From: Wolbachia endosymbiont of Spodoptera picta
GTDB lineage: Bacteria; Pseudomonadota; Alphaproteobacteria; Rickettsiales; Anaplasmataceae
DNA: 64,000 bases
Reading direction: 5' to 3'
Assembly (NCBI RefSeq): GCF_018141665.1
Contig: NZ_CP067976.1
Coordinates: 682,001-746,000 of the forward strand
Below, in pieces: positions 43,083 through 52,980 of this stretch (positions are counted from its first letter, which is position 1; every line of letters begins with the position of its first letter). A program made the position numbers and the translations under genes. The notes beneath the pieces were generated by a model. The model was not told the origin of the DNA and did not search any database. It was given only the letters and a program-made list of their open reading frames with translations.

Positions 43083-43562
43083 ATGTGGAGTAGACTGATT
43101 ATAATGTGTTGTTTTTGTTTACTGCTTACTGGTGTAAGTTCTTGCCCTACAAAAGGAGTAAATACGACAAATAAAATGAATGCTGTTGTTAAGCAGATAG
43201 GTGATAAAAGAGTTTTCTTTGGTTATGATGAATCTAGTATCAGTGAAGTGAGTGCAGATGCATTACTTGACGTGATGGAAGTGTTACAAAATAATCCTGA
43301 CGCAAAGGTCACTTTAACTGGTCATACTGACAATCGTGGTTCTCACGAGTATAATCTTGCACTAGGAGCTAGAAGAGCAGATGCAGCTAAAAAATTTATG
43401 GTCAGCTGTACACCTTATCTAGAAAATAGAATAAAAACTGCTTCTAAAGGTGAAACTGAGCCTTTGGTTAATGTAAAAGATGATTCTAGAAATTCTAAAT
43501 ATGAAAAAGAGCATGCTAAAAATCGTAGAGTGGAATTTTCATTTTCTGGAATAAAGAAGTAG
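43083..43562 (+). CDS. pal: Peptidoglycan-associated lipoprotein Pal
   Basis: An outer-membrane lipoprotein of the Tol-Pal system. The 159-residue product has a lipoprotein signal peptide with Cys21 (TGVSSC), followed by an OmpA-like domain whose VTLTGHTDNRGSHEYNLALGARRADAAKKFM contains the conserved Asp and Arg that bind peptidoglycan diaminopimelate. ATG 43083 has GGAGG seven bases upstream. It heads the pal-tilS-ftsH cluster. Wolbachia Pal is a known major surface lipoprotein and immune ligand. Confidence 0.95.
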   Translation: MWSRLIIMCCFCLLLTGVSSCPTKGVNTTNKMNAVVKQIGDKRVFFGYDESSISEVSADALLDVMEVLQNNPDAKVTLTGHTDNRGSHEYNLALGARRADAAKKFMVSCTPYLENRIKTASKGETEPLVNVKDDSRNSKYEKEHAKNRRVEFSFSGIKK

Positions 43563-43582
43563 TTTCTTGCATTAAAACCTGG

Positions 43583-43605
43583 ATCCCAGTGTCAAGCACT
43601 GGGAT
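43583..43605. repeat. Wolbachia palindromic repeat between pal and tilS
   Basis: A perfect 9-bp stem, ATCCCAGTG/CACTGGGAT, with loop TCAAG, in the context CTGGATCCC...GGGATGACA. It probably also terminates pal transcription. Confidence 0.92.
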
Positions 43606-43622
43606 GACAAAAGAGAGCAATT

Positions 43623-43639
43623 CCGCTACTTGTTAGCGG
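43623..43639. repeat. Second short palindromic repeat
   Basis: CCGCTA and TAGCGG flank a 5-base loop (CTTGT), followed by GATC. A diverged trace of the same unit (ATTCCGCTACTTATTATTAGC) is seen near 58723. Confidence 0.7.
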
Positions 43640-43704
43640 GATCTATATATACCACAAATAAGTCGCTGTATGACGTAGAGACTATCTGGCCATCAAGAAA
43701 CATA

Positions 43705-44997
43705 ATGAAATTAGAGTTATTATTTCAAAATATAGCTAATAGCTTTGCTTTCCATAACCATATTGCAGTCGCAGTATCAGGTGGTGTAGATAGTATAGTC
43801 TTACTGCACTTAATGACTAACTGGGCAAAAAAAAACAAGCTTTCACTTCCTATAGCATTAACAGTAAATCATGGGTTACGTTCAGAGTCCCAAAAAGAAG
43901 CTGATTTTGTTATAAGTTATGCAAAAGAACTTGGAGCAAAGGAATCGTTCATATTAAATTGGGAGAAGCAAAATATTAAAGGTAATATTCAGTTACAGGC
44001 ACGAAAAGCACGATATAAGTTACTAGAAGAGTGGTGTAAAAACAATAATGTTAAATGTTTGCTCGTTGCTCATCACAAAGATGATCAAGCAGAAACGTTC
44101 TTATTAAGATTGGAGCGAGGTAGTGGCGTAGATGGATTATCATCAATGGATTACAAATCTTTCTTAAATGGTATTTATATATTTAGGCCGTTATTAAATT
44201 TTAGTCGTAGTGAAATAGAAAAGTACGCTAATCTTCACCGGTTAAAATGGATCGAAGATAGAAGCAATTATGACTTAAAATACAGACGAACTTTATACCG
44301 TAACTTACTTAAAGCAAGTGACAATCAAGAGATTTTAACAGAGCGAATATGCCTCACAGCCCTTCATATGAAAAGAGCTGCAAAAGCGTTGATGCACTAC
44401 ACACGCCTTGCACTTAATGACTGCGTTAATATTCATGATCTTGGTTATATTGAAATTAAACTAGATGAACTTTATAAACTGCCAGAGGAAATAGCTTTAA
44501 GGCTTCTTCTTTATTCTATAATGGCAATTGTCAACAAGCACTATAAGCCAAGGTACCGTAGCCTTATCGCAATATTTAACAAAATATCGCAAAAAGATAG
44601 TGATATTAACTGTACACTCTCTGGGTGCAAAATAAGAAAATATGGAGGGAGCATCTTGATAATGAGAGAATCATCAAAGATACAGGAAATTACTGTACAC
44701 CTAACATTAAATGTCCCTATTGAATGGGACAATAGATTTAGCTGTACAATACTTAGCAATCAGAAGTGTTCAGTAACTATTGCTCCGCTAAAAAAAACAC
44801 AAAAAGTTCCTGAATTTCTGAAGGATTACAACTGCTGCCCTGAAGTTTTCTACTCTTTGCCTACAGTACAAAAAGATGGAAAGGTGCTTGCTTATCCTGA
44901 TATAAATTATAACGGAAAAAATACCAATGACGATAAAGTTCAATGCATTATTAATAGCACAATAAAGCAAAATTTGGTAAGCTTGATTAGTATTTAA
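43705..44997 (+). CDS. tilS: tRNA(Ile)-lysidine synthetase
   Basis: Modifies C34 of tRNA-Ile(CAU) to lysidine so that it reads AUA. The 430-residue product has the PP-loop VSGGVDS (24-30), [12 protein letters not shown] and [28 protein letters not shown], then a less conserved C-terminal half. The frame is open 25 codons further upstream through the palindromic repeat region, but ATG 43705 matches the family. It is followed 12 bases later by ftsH, a conserved pairing. Confidence 0.94.
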   Translation: MKLELLFQNIANSFAFHNHIAVAVSGGVDSIVLLHLMTNWAKKNKLSLPIALTVNHGLRSESQKEADFVISYAKELGAKESFILNWEKQNIKGNIQLQARKARYKLLEEWCKNNNVKCLLVAHHKDDQAETFLLRLERGSGVDGLSSMDYKSFLNGIYIFRPLLNFSRSEIEKYANLHRLKWIEDRSNYDLKYRRTLYRNLLKASDNQEILTERICLTALHMKRAAKALMHYTRLALNDCVNIHDLGYIEIKLDELYKLPEEIALRLLLYSIMAIVNKHYKPRYRSLIAIFNKISQKDSDINCTLSGCKIRKYGGSILIMRESSKIQEITVHLTLNVPIEWDNRFSCTILSNQKCSVTIAPLKKTQKVPEFLKDYNCCPEVFYSLPTVQKDGKVLAYPDINYNGKNTNDDKVQCIINSTIKQNLVSLISI

Positions 44998-45009
44998 TTA
45001 GAAATGTAA

Positions 45010-46839
45010 ATGAAAAAATTTTTAGAAGGCTTATTGATCTGGTTAGTGATTATTGTTCTTATTTCAGTTGCTTATATTCAATTTAGCGGAAGTATAAGTA
45101 AGAGTAAAACAACCATACCTTTTTCAGAATTTTTAACTAGACTAGAAGATAATGATATAGAAAATATTACAATAAGAAACCAAAGCATCGAAGGGAAGTT
45201 TAGGGATGGGTCAGCCTTTAACTCAAGTGGTGTTATATATAGTGACTTAATAAAAAGTTTGCATGATAGGAAAGTGAAGTTCTCCTTTTCAATTGGAGAC
45301 TCTGCAATAGGTATAATTGGTGGATTACTTATTCAATGGGTTCCGACGCTTATCTTTATCGGTTTATTACTTTTCCTTTTTAAACAAATGCAAGCAGGAG
45401 GTAATAGAACTATAAGCTTTGGCAAATCAAAAGCTAGGCTTATGACTACTGGAAAAAAAGTGACATTTGATGATGTTGCTGGGATTGATGAAGCAAAAGA
45501 AGAGTTGGTTGAAATTGTTGATTTTCTTAAACAAAGGCAAAAATTTCAAGTGTTAGGTGGGAAGATACCAAAAGGATGTCTTTTAATTGGTTCCCCTGGA
45601 ACTGGTAAAACTCTACTTGCTCGTGCAATTGCAGGTGAAGCTAATGTACCGTTTTTTAGTATTTCTGGATCTGATTTCGTTGAAATGTTTGTCGGTGTTG
45701 GTGCAAGCCGTGTCCGGGATATGTTTGATCAAGGCAAGAAAAATGCTCCTTGTATAATTTTCATAGACGAAATAGATGCAGTAGGTAGGCATCGCGGCAT
45801 CGGTCTTGGTGGCGGTAACGACGAAAGGGAACAAACATTAAACCAGTTACTGGTTGAGATGGATGGTTTCGAGTCTAATGAAGGTGTGATAATAGTTGCT
45901 GCAACTAACCGTCCAGACGTCCTAGATCCAGCACTACTTAGACCTGGTCGTTTCGATCGACAGATTACTATTTCTTTACCTGATATAAATGGGCGTGAGA
46001 AAATATTAAATACGCATATAAAGAAAATATCGATAGCACCAGATGTAAACGTAAAAACAGTTGCGAAGGGAACGCCAGGTTTTTCAGGGGCTGATCTAGC
46101 AAATTTAGTGAATGAGTCTGCGCTTATTGCTGCAAGAAGAAATAAGAAAATTGTTACCATGGATGATTTTGAGTATGCACGTGATAAAGTGATGATGGGC
46201 ATGGAAAGAAGGTCCTTAGTCATTACAGAAGAAGAAAAAAAGCTTACTGCTTACCATGAAGCTGGTCATGCAGTAGTTGCAGTTAATATGCCTGCTTCTG
46301 ATCCTATACACAAAGCAACAATTATTCCACGTGGTAGAGCACTCGGTTTAGTTATGAGACTACCAGAAACAGATAGAGTGTCCCTCACAAGAGAAAAGAT
46401 GCTAGCAGATATAACTGTTGCAATGGGTGGACGTGTGGCAGAAGAGCTAATTTTTGGCTATGATAAAGTCACAAGCGGTGCATCTTCAGATATAAAACTA
46501 GCATCAGATTTATCACGTTCTATGGTGACAAAATGGGGAATGAGCGACAAAATAGGTCCGATCTATCATAATCGCGAACAAATCACACATGATTCTGAGA
46601 CAATTTCTGAAGATACGTTAAGACTTATAGATGAGGAAGTAAAGAAAGTCGTATTTTCTTGCTATGAAAAAGCAAAAGACATTTTAACCAAGCGTAGGAA
46701 AGACTTGGAGCTCATTGCTGAAAATCTACTGGAGTTTGAAACTTTAACAGGAGATGAAATAAGAGACATATTAAGTGGAAAAAAAATTGTTAGAAATGAA
46801 AATGAAGGTAAAGAAGAGATAAGAAGATCCTCTCTCTAA
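45010..46839 (+). CDS. ftsH: ATP-dependent zinc metalloprotease FtsH
   Basis: A membrane AAA+ protease for quality control of membrane proteins. The 609-residue product has two N-terminal membrane segments (about 5-24 and 101-124), Walker A GSPGTGKT (ending about residue 201), Walker [12 protein letters not shown], the second region of homology ([21 protein letters not shown]) and the zinc site HEAGH. The length is normal. It is the last gene of the pal-tilS-ftsH unit. Confidence 0.97.
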   Translation: MKKFLEGLLIWLVIIVLISVAYIQFSGSISKSKTTIPFSEFLTRLEDNDIENITIRNQSIEGKFRDGSAFNSSGVIYSDLIKSLHDRKVKFSFSIGDSAIGIIGGLLIQWVPTLIFIGLLLFLFKQMQAGGNRTISFGKSKARLMTTGKKVTFDDVAGIDEAKEELVEIVDFLKQRQKFQVLGGKIPKGCLLIGSPGTGKTLLARAIAGEANVPFFSISGSDFVEMFVGVGASRVRDMFDQGKKNAPCIIFIDEIDAVGRHRGIGLGGGNDEREQTLNQLLVEMDGFESNEGVIIVAATNRPDVLDPALLRPGRFDRQITISLPDINGREKILNTHIKKISIAPDVNVKTVAKGTPGFSGADLANLVNESALIAARRNKKIVTMDDFEYARDKVMMGMERRSLVITEEEKKLTAYHEAGHAVVAVNMPASDPIHKATIIPRGRALGLVMRLPETDRVSLTREKMLADITVAMGGRVAEELIFGYDKVTSGASSDIKLASDLSRSMVTKWGMSDKIGPIYHNREQITHDSETISEDTLRLIDEEVKKVVFSCYEKAKDILTKRRKDLELIAENLLEFETLTGDEIRDILSGKKIVRNENEGKEEIRRSSL

Positions 46840-46963
46840 TAAGATCTGGCTTTATTTAACCGCTAAAACAAAAATTTTTAATTAATTAGCTTAAGTTGTA
46901 AGATCATAGTTAAGCCGATGTATTTTATAAATGGACTTTTTTGAACATTCTTCCAATTTTTTT

Positions 46964-47833
46964 CTAAATAACTCTTTGCCTATTTAAATAAGCATATTCA
47001 GTATTAGAGCTTTCCAGACCGCTACTAGGAGAAAGATTAGGTTCTTGACCTTTAAACATCTCTATTAGCTTTAATACAGGAGCAGTTCCTGCTACAAGCT
47101 CCTATAACAGCAGTAGCACCCATGATGAGAAGAATCGGTTCTGCAGTGGTGATTACACAAAGCTCAATACATAAACCAGCAATGACCATACCAACCATTA
47201 TACCAATGAAAGCACCTACAATTATGGATGAAACTACACCAATTAATTGTCCTATTTTTGAACTAAGTGGTACTTCTCTTTCACGTCTAATACGCCTAAT
47301 ATAGCGTGACCTCATTTGTCCTCTCATTATTACATTTTCATCCCTGTTTCCAAAGAGATTCAATGACGCTTCTCTTTCTCTAATAAAATTTGGCCACATT
47401 TGTTGTTCTCTTGCCCTTCTTCGCTCTCTCATTATTATGTTTTCCTCAAAGAGGTTTAGTGGTACTTCTCTCTCTCACCTCTAATTCTAACATGATTTAG
47501 CTGTGCTTGTTCTACTAATAATCTTATTGTACTTTTTATTTCATTTAGCGGTGCTCTTCCTCCAATATCCTTAATTGCCTTCTCAAATTTTAATAGCGAC
47601 TTGTTATTTAGTCTGACATTATTCTGAGAATCACAAACAATAACCCAATCTAAAATTGGCTTTTTTTAACCACCATACTCTATATCATCATTAATGTGTT
47701 CCTTTAGTTTTTTAATTATCTCTACTGCTCTTGTTTCCATAGCTTCCATGGCGCTATCTTCACTTTCTATGAGTATATTGAAAACAATTCCTAATAACTC
47801 CTGTTGTAAATCCTTTCGTTCTTTAATATTCAT
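46964..47833 (-). pseudogene. Degraded hypothetical gene with repeats and membrane pair
   Basis: Reading on the minus strand from ATG 47833, 55 codons end at TAA (47666-47668). The same frame then continues as protein-like sequence (KPILDWVIVCDSQNN...VRIRGERE) to about 47475, where a GA-run slip moves it into the frame coding VPLNLFEENIIMRERRRAREQQ and onward. A further slip near 47100 is needed to reach LVAGTAPVLKLIEMFKGQEP and the final TAG at 46964. The 126-residue piece 47432-47052 holds a twice-repeated REREV/ASLNLF..ENVIMR motif and a double hydrophobic segment. No family was recognised. One stop and two frameshifts make this a pseudogene. Confidence 0.75.
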
Positions 47834-48069
47834 AATTAGCCTCAACTTTTATATGCTATTTTGCCAAAATAATTTTACCAAATAAGTAATATATATACAA
47901 TAATTCTCATTTAAAAATTTTTTTACATTGGCCTATCTAAGTTATGTTTTAGGATGTAAAAGCTTCTTACTTTAATACTTTATTAAAGTAAACCATATAT
48001 GGATTGCTATTTAGGAGCAGCTGTTGTACTTTAATCAGAAGGTACAGTAATGTAAGAAGGAGGTACTTT

Positions 48070-48564
48070 ATGTCTTTAAAAAATGAAATTTCTTAGTTGA
48101 TAGAGCAACAGCTTGGCATTAAATATCATGACAATTGCTTAGCTTACACTATACATAATTCGGCTGCAGGTGAAATATCCGATTCTATTGCTCTTTGCAT
48201 AGTTGGCTGTGGCGATTGTGAGATTAAGTATCAAGGTATTGCTAATTCATTTAACATAACGAAAGAAGAAATTAACCAAAGTAATATAGAAAGCATAAAA
48301 AATAAGATAGAAAGTGAAGCTAGAAAAGAAGGTAGTGAATTTTCCGAGTTGATTTCTAGAATGGATCAATCGCTGAAAGAACAAAGTGAAAAGTCTATTA
48401 TACAGATTTTAAATTCATCTGCTGAAGAGATGTTAAGGAGTTTTTGTGGTAGTTCTATACAGAGAACAGAGGATAAAGAAGTTAGTCTGTCCTCTGCTTC
48501 ACATGAAGAGCCTGCTACAGAAGATTCGGAAACTACTATTAATTCTGATCTTTTATCAATTTAA
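48070..48564 (+). pseudogene. Hypothetical gene with amber codon at position 9
   Basis: A perfect AAGGAGG (48057-48063) lies six bases before ATG 48070, which reads MSLKNEIS and then TAG (48094-48096). The same frame continues without interruption for 155 codons (LIEQQLGIKYHDNCLAYTIHNSAAGE...). Translation could restart only at the TTG directly after the stop, which has no ribosome binding site. The product (about 164 aa with the stop read through) is acidic and helical, with an SSxE-rich C-terminus, and is of unknown function. It is either a recent nonsense mutation or suppressed. Confidence 0.7.
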
Positions 48565-48740
48565 CCAGCTCCTCATATAAATTTTTTCTGTACCTAAGCT
48601 ATATGTTTGTGAGAGGATAGTAAGCACTACATTTTTCTATTTCCATTATAACAGATTCGTCTATTTTCATGATGATCTTACTATTTGTACTCTTTCTAGG
48701 ACTAAGCAATAGAAATAGTAGGATAACAGTAGTCAACCAA

Positions 48741-48770
48741 GATTCCAGCATCACGTACTAGGATGATATA
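48741..48770. repeat. Degenerate palindromic repeat upstream of pdhC
   Basis: GATTCCAGCATCACGTACTAGGATGA resembles the standard unit (GGATCCCAGTGTCACGCACTGGGATGA) with several substitutions that weaken the stem. The rest of the 284-bp gap 48565-48848 holds nothing recognisable. Confidence 0.6.
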
Positions 48771-48848
48771 AGTATCATAATTTACGATTAGATTGACATA
48801 GGGTAAAGAGTAAATTAAAAATTAAATAGATCTTTTAATGCAGAATAA

Positions 48849-50111
48849 ATGCCCATAGAAATATTGATGCCCGCTCTTTCCCCAACAATGAGTAAAACTG
48901 GAGGAAAAATTGTAAAGTGGTGTAAAAAAGAACAAGATAAAGTTGAAATAGGTGATGTAATCGCTGAAATTGAGACTGATAAAGCCATAATGGAGTTTGA
49001 ATCTGTCGATGAAGGAGTTTTAGCAAAAATTTTAGTGTCGGAAGGAACAAGTGGTGTGCCTGTAAATCAACTGATAGCTCTAATGTTAGAGGAAGGGGAA
49101 GATAAAAGCGCACTTGATTTAGCTTCTGCCATCAATACCAAGGTTGAGAAGGAGGTTGAAGCCGATTTTTCAGTATCATCCAACCCTTCGATTTCATCTA
49201 GCTCTTCAATGTCATCCCAGTGCGTGACACTGGGATCTAAAAAAGAGGATAGAGCAACAGAAAATAGAATAAAAGTAAGCCCCTTAGCTAAAAAAATAGC
49301 TCAAAATGAAGGTGTTGATATAAAGCGATTAAAAGGTACAGGTCCATATGGTCGTATCATCAAAGCTGATGTATTAGAATTTTTAGATCAAACTAAAAGC
49401 TATGAGAGATTTGAGGAAAATACAACAGTTGAAGTAAGTAATATGCGCCAAGTGATAGCGCAGCGCCTAGTTGAATCTAAGCAAAATATTCCACACTTTT
49501 ATTTAACTATAGACTGCCACTTTGATAAGCTAATATCGCTCAAAAATGAGGTTAATTCAGCAAATGAGAACAATAAAGTAACAATTAATGACTTAATTAT
49601 AAAAGCTGTGGCTTTCAGCATGAAAAAATTTCCTGATATAAACTCATCGTGGATAGATACTAAAATAGTAAGATACTCAAATATAGATATCTCAATTGCT
49701 GTAGCGCTTGAGGATGGACTGATTACTCCTATAGTAAAAAATGCTGATGAAAAAAGTGTTTTATCTATATCAAAAGAAGTGAAAGATTTAGTAAATAGGG
49801 CAAGATCTGGAAAACTAAAGCCTGAAGAATTTCAAGGAGGAGGATTTACTATCTCCAACTTAGGCATGTTTGGTATAAAAACTTTCAGCGCTATAATCAA
49901 TCCACCGCAATCTTGCATTATGGCTGTTGGTGAATCTAAAAAACAGCCGGTTGTCATAGGTGAAAAAATAGAGATAGCAGAGATAATGACAGTTACTCTC
50001 TCTGTTGACCACAGAGCAGTTGATGGAGCACTCGGAGCAAAATTTTTAAATGCCTTTAAGTACTATATAGAAAACCCTACGGTGATGCTTCTTGAGCCTT
50101 TATTATTATAA
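48849..50111 (+). CDS. pdhC: Dihydrolipoamide acetyltransferase (E2) of pyruvate dehydrogenase
   Basis: The core E2 of the pyruvate dehydrogenase complex, making acetyl-CoA. The 420-residue product has one lipoyl domain (1-80, lipoyl Lys45 in EIETDKAIMEFESV), a linker, the E1/E3-binding domain (about 143-180, VSPLAKKIAQNEGVDIKRLKGTGPYGRI) and the catalytic domain with His388 in VDHRAVDGA. The linker (residues about 121-130, MSSQCVTLGS) is encoded by an in-frame copy of the Wolbachia palindromic repeat. E1 genes are not nearby. Confidence 0.96.
   Translation: MPIEILMPALSPTMSKTGGKIVKWCKKEQDKVEIGDVIAEIETDKAIMEFESVDEGVLAKILVSEGTSGVPVNQLIALMLEEGEDKSALDLASAINTKVEKEVEADFSVSSNPSISSSSSMSSQCVTLGSKKEDRATENRIKVSPLAKKIAQNEGVDIKRLKGTGPYGRIIKADVLEFLDQTKSYERFEENTTVEVSNMRQVIAQRLVESKQNIPHFYLTIDCHFDKLISLKNEVNSANENNKVTINDLIIKAVAFSMKKFPDINSSWIDTKIVRYSNIDISIAVALEDGLITPIVKNADEKSVLSISKEVKDLVNRARSGKLKPEEFQGGGFTISNLGMFGIKTFSAIINPPQSCIMAVGESKKQPVVIGEKIEIAEIMTVTLSVDHRAVDGALGAKFLNAFKYYIENPTVMLLEPLLL
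49211..49241 (+). repeat. Palindromic repeat inserted in-frame in pdhC
   Basis: ATCCCAGTG (49214-49222), loop CGTGA and CACTGGGAT (49228-49236) make the same 9-bp stem as in the intergenic copies, here inside the coding sequence for the flexible linker. Confidence 0.92.
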
Positions 50112-50168
50112 TAAAATTAATACCTCTTAGTTTATACTTTTGTTAGTTAATAGGTTTAGAGGTAAAAT

Positions 50169-50930
50169 ATGACTGATAAAAAGATAGAAAAACGTAGTAT
50201 ATCTTTTGATGCTACAAAATCAAAATTTTCAAACGATAGGTTTCAAATAGATTCCTCATCTAATGAGTCAATAGATACCATTGGTAAAAAATTTAAGTAT
50301 GAAGTGAAACTTCCAGGTGTTATTCACACTACAACAAGAAAAAATAATGTTGGAAGCGGATTAAATGAGTTAGATCTAAGAAAGAAAAATGAAAACTCTT
50401 TCAAGACACCAATAAAGAATATTGAAGAATCAGATAGTAAGAGAAACCAAAGTCATTTGCTGTTTCAGGAGGACTCATTTCCAGAACTACCAGCATGTGC
50501 ATATAAGCCAGCACTGCTGCCAAAACCATCAAAAGAAAAAATAAAGGAAGCTGTAGATAAAATGCGCAATAATAGAAAAGCTCATAATTCTGCAAGTGTT
50601 GAAAATGGTGTTAGTTCAGACAGGTTCAAAGTGCGCCCGTTCTTATGTAGTGATATAGATGGATATGTAGCTCCTGGCAAACGTGACCGTAATCTAGAAA
50701 GGTGTAGGGTTACACATGATAGCAGTAAGCTTGAAGCACAAATGGAAAGAAAGCATGGGTTTCAATCAGATCCAAGTGTTAAGCATGTAAAGGCTGATAC
50801 TGTAGTATGTTCTATTACTAAAGGTCATGACAAAAAAGGCGTTAAATCTGATGTCTCATATACACAAGAGCCTACATCAGAAATGTCTAAGGTCAATGTG
50901 AGAGAATTAGCAAATAGGTTCCGCGGCTAA
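50169..50930 (+). CDS. Unknown hydrophilic protein, probably disordered
   Basis: A 253-residue protein rich in Lys, Ser, Asp and Asn, with no hydrophobic segment and no recognised domain. It starts MTDKKIEKRSISFDATKSKF and ends NVRELANRFRG, a short motif-like C-terminus. AGAGG lies about seven bases before the ATG. The low complexity and charge suggest intrinsic disorder, as in adaptor or secreted proteins; no function is assigned. Confidence 0.65.
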   Translation: MTDKKIEKRSISFDATKSKFSNDRFQIDSSSNESIDTIGKKFKYEVKLPGVIHTTTRKNNVGSGLNELDLRKKNENSFKTPIKNIEESDSKRNQSHLLFQEDSFPELPACAYKPALLPKPSKEKIKEAVDKMRNNRKAHNSASVENGVSSDRFKVRPFLCSDIDGYVAPGKRDRNLERCRVTHDSSKLEAQMERKHGFQSDPSVKHVKADTVVCSITKGHDKKGVKSDVSYTQEPTSEMSKVNVRELANRFRG

Positions 50931-51029
50931 TCATTATTGGATTTTTCGAATAACAATTGCTTAAGATTTTATAAACTGTGCATATAGTACTCTATAAGAG
51001 AAAGAGAAGTGTGACAGCTTCTCTCTTTC

Positions 51030-52775
51030 TTAACCACTTGCTGAAGAACGTTTATCTTCTGTGGCATCTGGTGATGGAGCAACTAATCTGCTCAAAATCT
51101 CATCTTTTGGTCCCATATCATAAATAACACCATCTGACATGATAATCACTTTATCAACTACGGATAGTAACGGTAGCTTATGAGTGATGATAACAGTGGT
51201 AGTATTTTGCTCTCTTGCAACATTGATTGCATTAATCAAGCGCGCCTCTCCATTACTGTCTAAGTTAGCATTCGGTTCATCAAGCACTAAAAGCTTAGTA
51301 TTACCATAAAAAGCCCTTGCAAGTCCAAGAAGCTGTTTTTGGCCACCAGAGAGTATTACTCCTCCAGGTCCTCCTATTGTTGTATCATACCCATTTGGTA
51401 AGCTCAGTATTAATTCATGTATTCCTGCAATTTTTGCTGCTTTGATTATTTCTTCAGGATTTGGATCTGGTCTCATGCGGGCAATATTAGCTTTAACGCT
51501 CGTGTTAAATAACTCAATATCTTGAGGTAAGTAACCAACATAATTACCAAAGTTTTCTCGATTCCAAGTATATACATCAGCACCATCTAGTCTGACTACA
51601 CCTGATATGGGTTTCCAAACACCAACGGTTAGTTTTGCAATGGTCGACTTACCAGAAGCACTTGCACCAATAACACCAACAACATCCCCTGGTTCTATTA
51701 CAAATGAGATTCCTTTTACTGTTGGCTTATTGCTCCCATAAGGAGTAAAAAATACCCTATCAAATTCCAACTTCCCTTCAGGCTCTGGTAGAGCCATAGT
51801 TTGCTCTCTTTTTGGAGATGTTAGGATAAGTCTTTGCAGCCTGCCATATGACATCTTGGCTTGATTTAAAAATTTCCAAGTATGAACTGCTGCATCAAAT
51901 GGAGCCAATACTCTACCCATCAAAATCGAGGCAGCAATAATGCTACCGGCAGTTTTGTGAGCTGTGATTGCAAGTAATGCACCTGTTCCAATTACTGAAA
52001 TTTGGAGAGTTGAACGTAAAAATTTAGTAATACCAGTAATTACATTAGAACGATTCTGTGCTGTGACTTGCATTGCACGATTTTGATCATTCCGTTTACA
52101 CCAATCAGAAACTATAAATTCTGACATACCCATAGCCTCAACCACCTCTGCATTTCTTGTTGCAACATCTATAGCATTAATATTACGTATAGTTTCTTCA
52201 TTGGTTTCTCGCAATATACGCTTAGTGGCAAGTTCATTCCATACTGCCATTGAAACTAATATAATGATCCCGGCAATAGCTATAAACCCTGTAGAGGTAT
52301 GTATCATAAAGATCACAACAAGGTAAATTAGCGACCATGGAGTATCGAACAGTGAAAATATACCATTTCCTGTAATGAAATTTTTTATTACTCCAAGATC
52401 TCGTATTGCTTCACCACTTGAAGTTGAGCTTTGTACTGATGTTAACCTGATTGACCTTACTATTAGATCTGGTGTTGCAGTTTTATCAATCCAATCACCA
52501 ATTTTAGCCATAGCTAAATATCGACAAGTTTCAAGCATTGCAGAACATGCAAACGCAGATAAAGTAATAATCGTCAGCATAACTAGTGTTGACACACTCT
52601 CGCTCGATATCACTCGATCAAGTACCTGAGAGGTATAAAGTGGCAAAAATAACATTAACGCATTAATCCCTGAGCTAAACCAGAAAATAAACCAAAACGC
52701 ACTCTTGCACTTCTCTAGACAAGTATATAGTATACTTTGCTTTAATTCCTTTTTTATTGACGGAGTGATTTCCAC
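51030..52775 (-). CDS. Type I secretion ABC transporter (PrtD/HlyB class)
   Basis: A 581-residue exporter half-transporter: six membrane segments in residues 1-310, then an ATPase with Walker A GASASGKST (about 366), signature LSGGQ (VILSGGQKQLLGLARAFYG), Walker B LLVLDEPNANLD and the switch His in ITHKL. The absence of an N-terminal peptidase-like domain fits the PrtD/LapB-like short class. It needs an HlyD-type adaptor and TolC, which are not in this window. It lies about 200 bp downstream of the large ankyrin gene on the same strand, so that protein is a plausible but unproven substrate. Confidence 0.9.
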   Translation of the reverse strand: MEITPSIKKELKQSILYTCLEKCKSAFWFIFWFSSGINALMLFLPLYTSQVLDRVISSESVSTLVMLTIITLSAFACSAMLETCRYLAMAKIGDWIDKTATPDLIVRSIRLTSVQSSTSSGEAIRDLGVIKNFITGNGIFSLFDTPWSLIYLVVIFMIHTSTGFIAIAGIIILVSMAVWNELATKRILRETNEETIRNINAIDVATRNAEVVEAMGMSEFIVSDWCKRNDQNRAMQVTAQNRSNVITGITKFLRSTLQISVIGTGALLAITAHKTAGSIIAASILMGRVLAPFDAAVHTWKFLNQAKMSYGRLQRLILTSPKREQTMALPEPEGKLEFDRVFFTPYGSNKPTVKGISFVIEPGDVVGVIGASASGKSTIAKLTVGVWKPISGVVRLDGADVYTWNRENFGNYVGYLPQDIELFNTSVKANIARMRPDPNPEEIIKAAKIAGIHELILSLPNGYDTTIGGPGGVILSGGQKQLLGLARAFYGNTKLLVLDEPNANLDSNGEARLINAINVAREQNTTTVIITHKLPLLSVVDKVIIMSDGVIYDMGPKDEILSRLVAPSPDATEDKRSSASG

Positions 52776-52980
52776 AATCTTCCTTTTTATTTAATTATAT
52801 TTACCATATATAGTTTTTATTTCAAAAGTATTAACAGTTATTGCCTTGCCATATCATTAATGTAATAAAATATTAATGATATGCAAATATAAACTTTTTC
52901 ATGGAAATTTAGCAAGGCGATCTAATTTCTTCTCTACTATAACCTTATACGATAGCCTTGCCAATTGTTCTACGTTTTTC

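Noticed and set aside
45613..46223. Minus-strand frames within ftsH
   Set aside because: They are shadows of the ftsH ATPase domain and overlap its most conserved motifs.
52843..52961. GCCTTGC / GCAAGGC repeats upstream of the ABC transporter as an operator
   Set aside because: The arms are only seven bases with a 36-base gap, and could arise by chance in AT-rich sequence.
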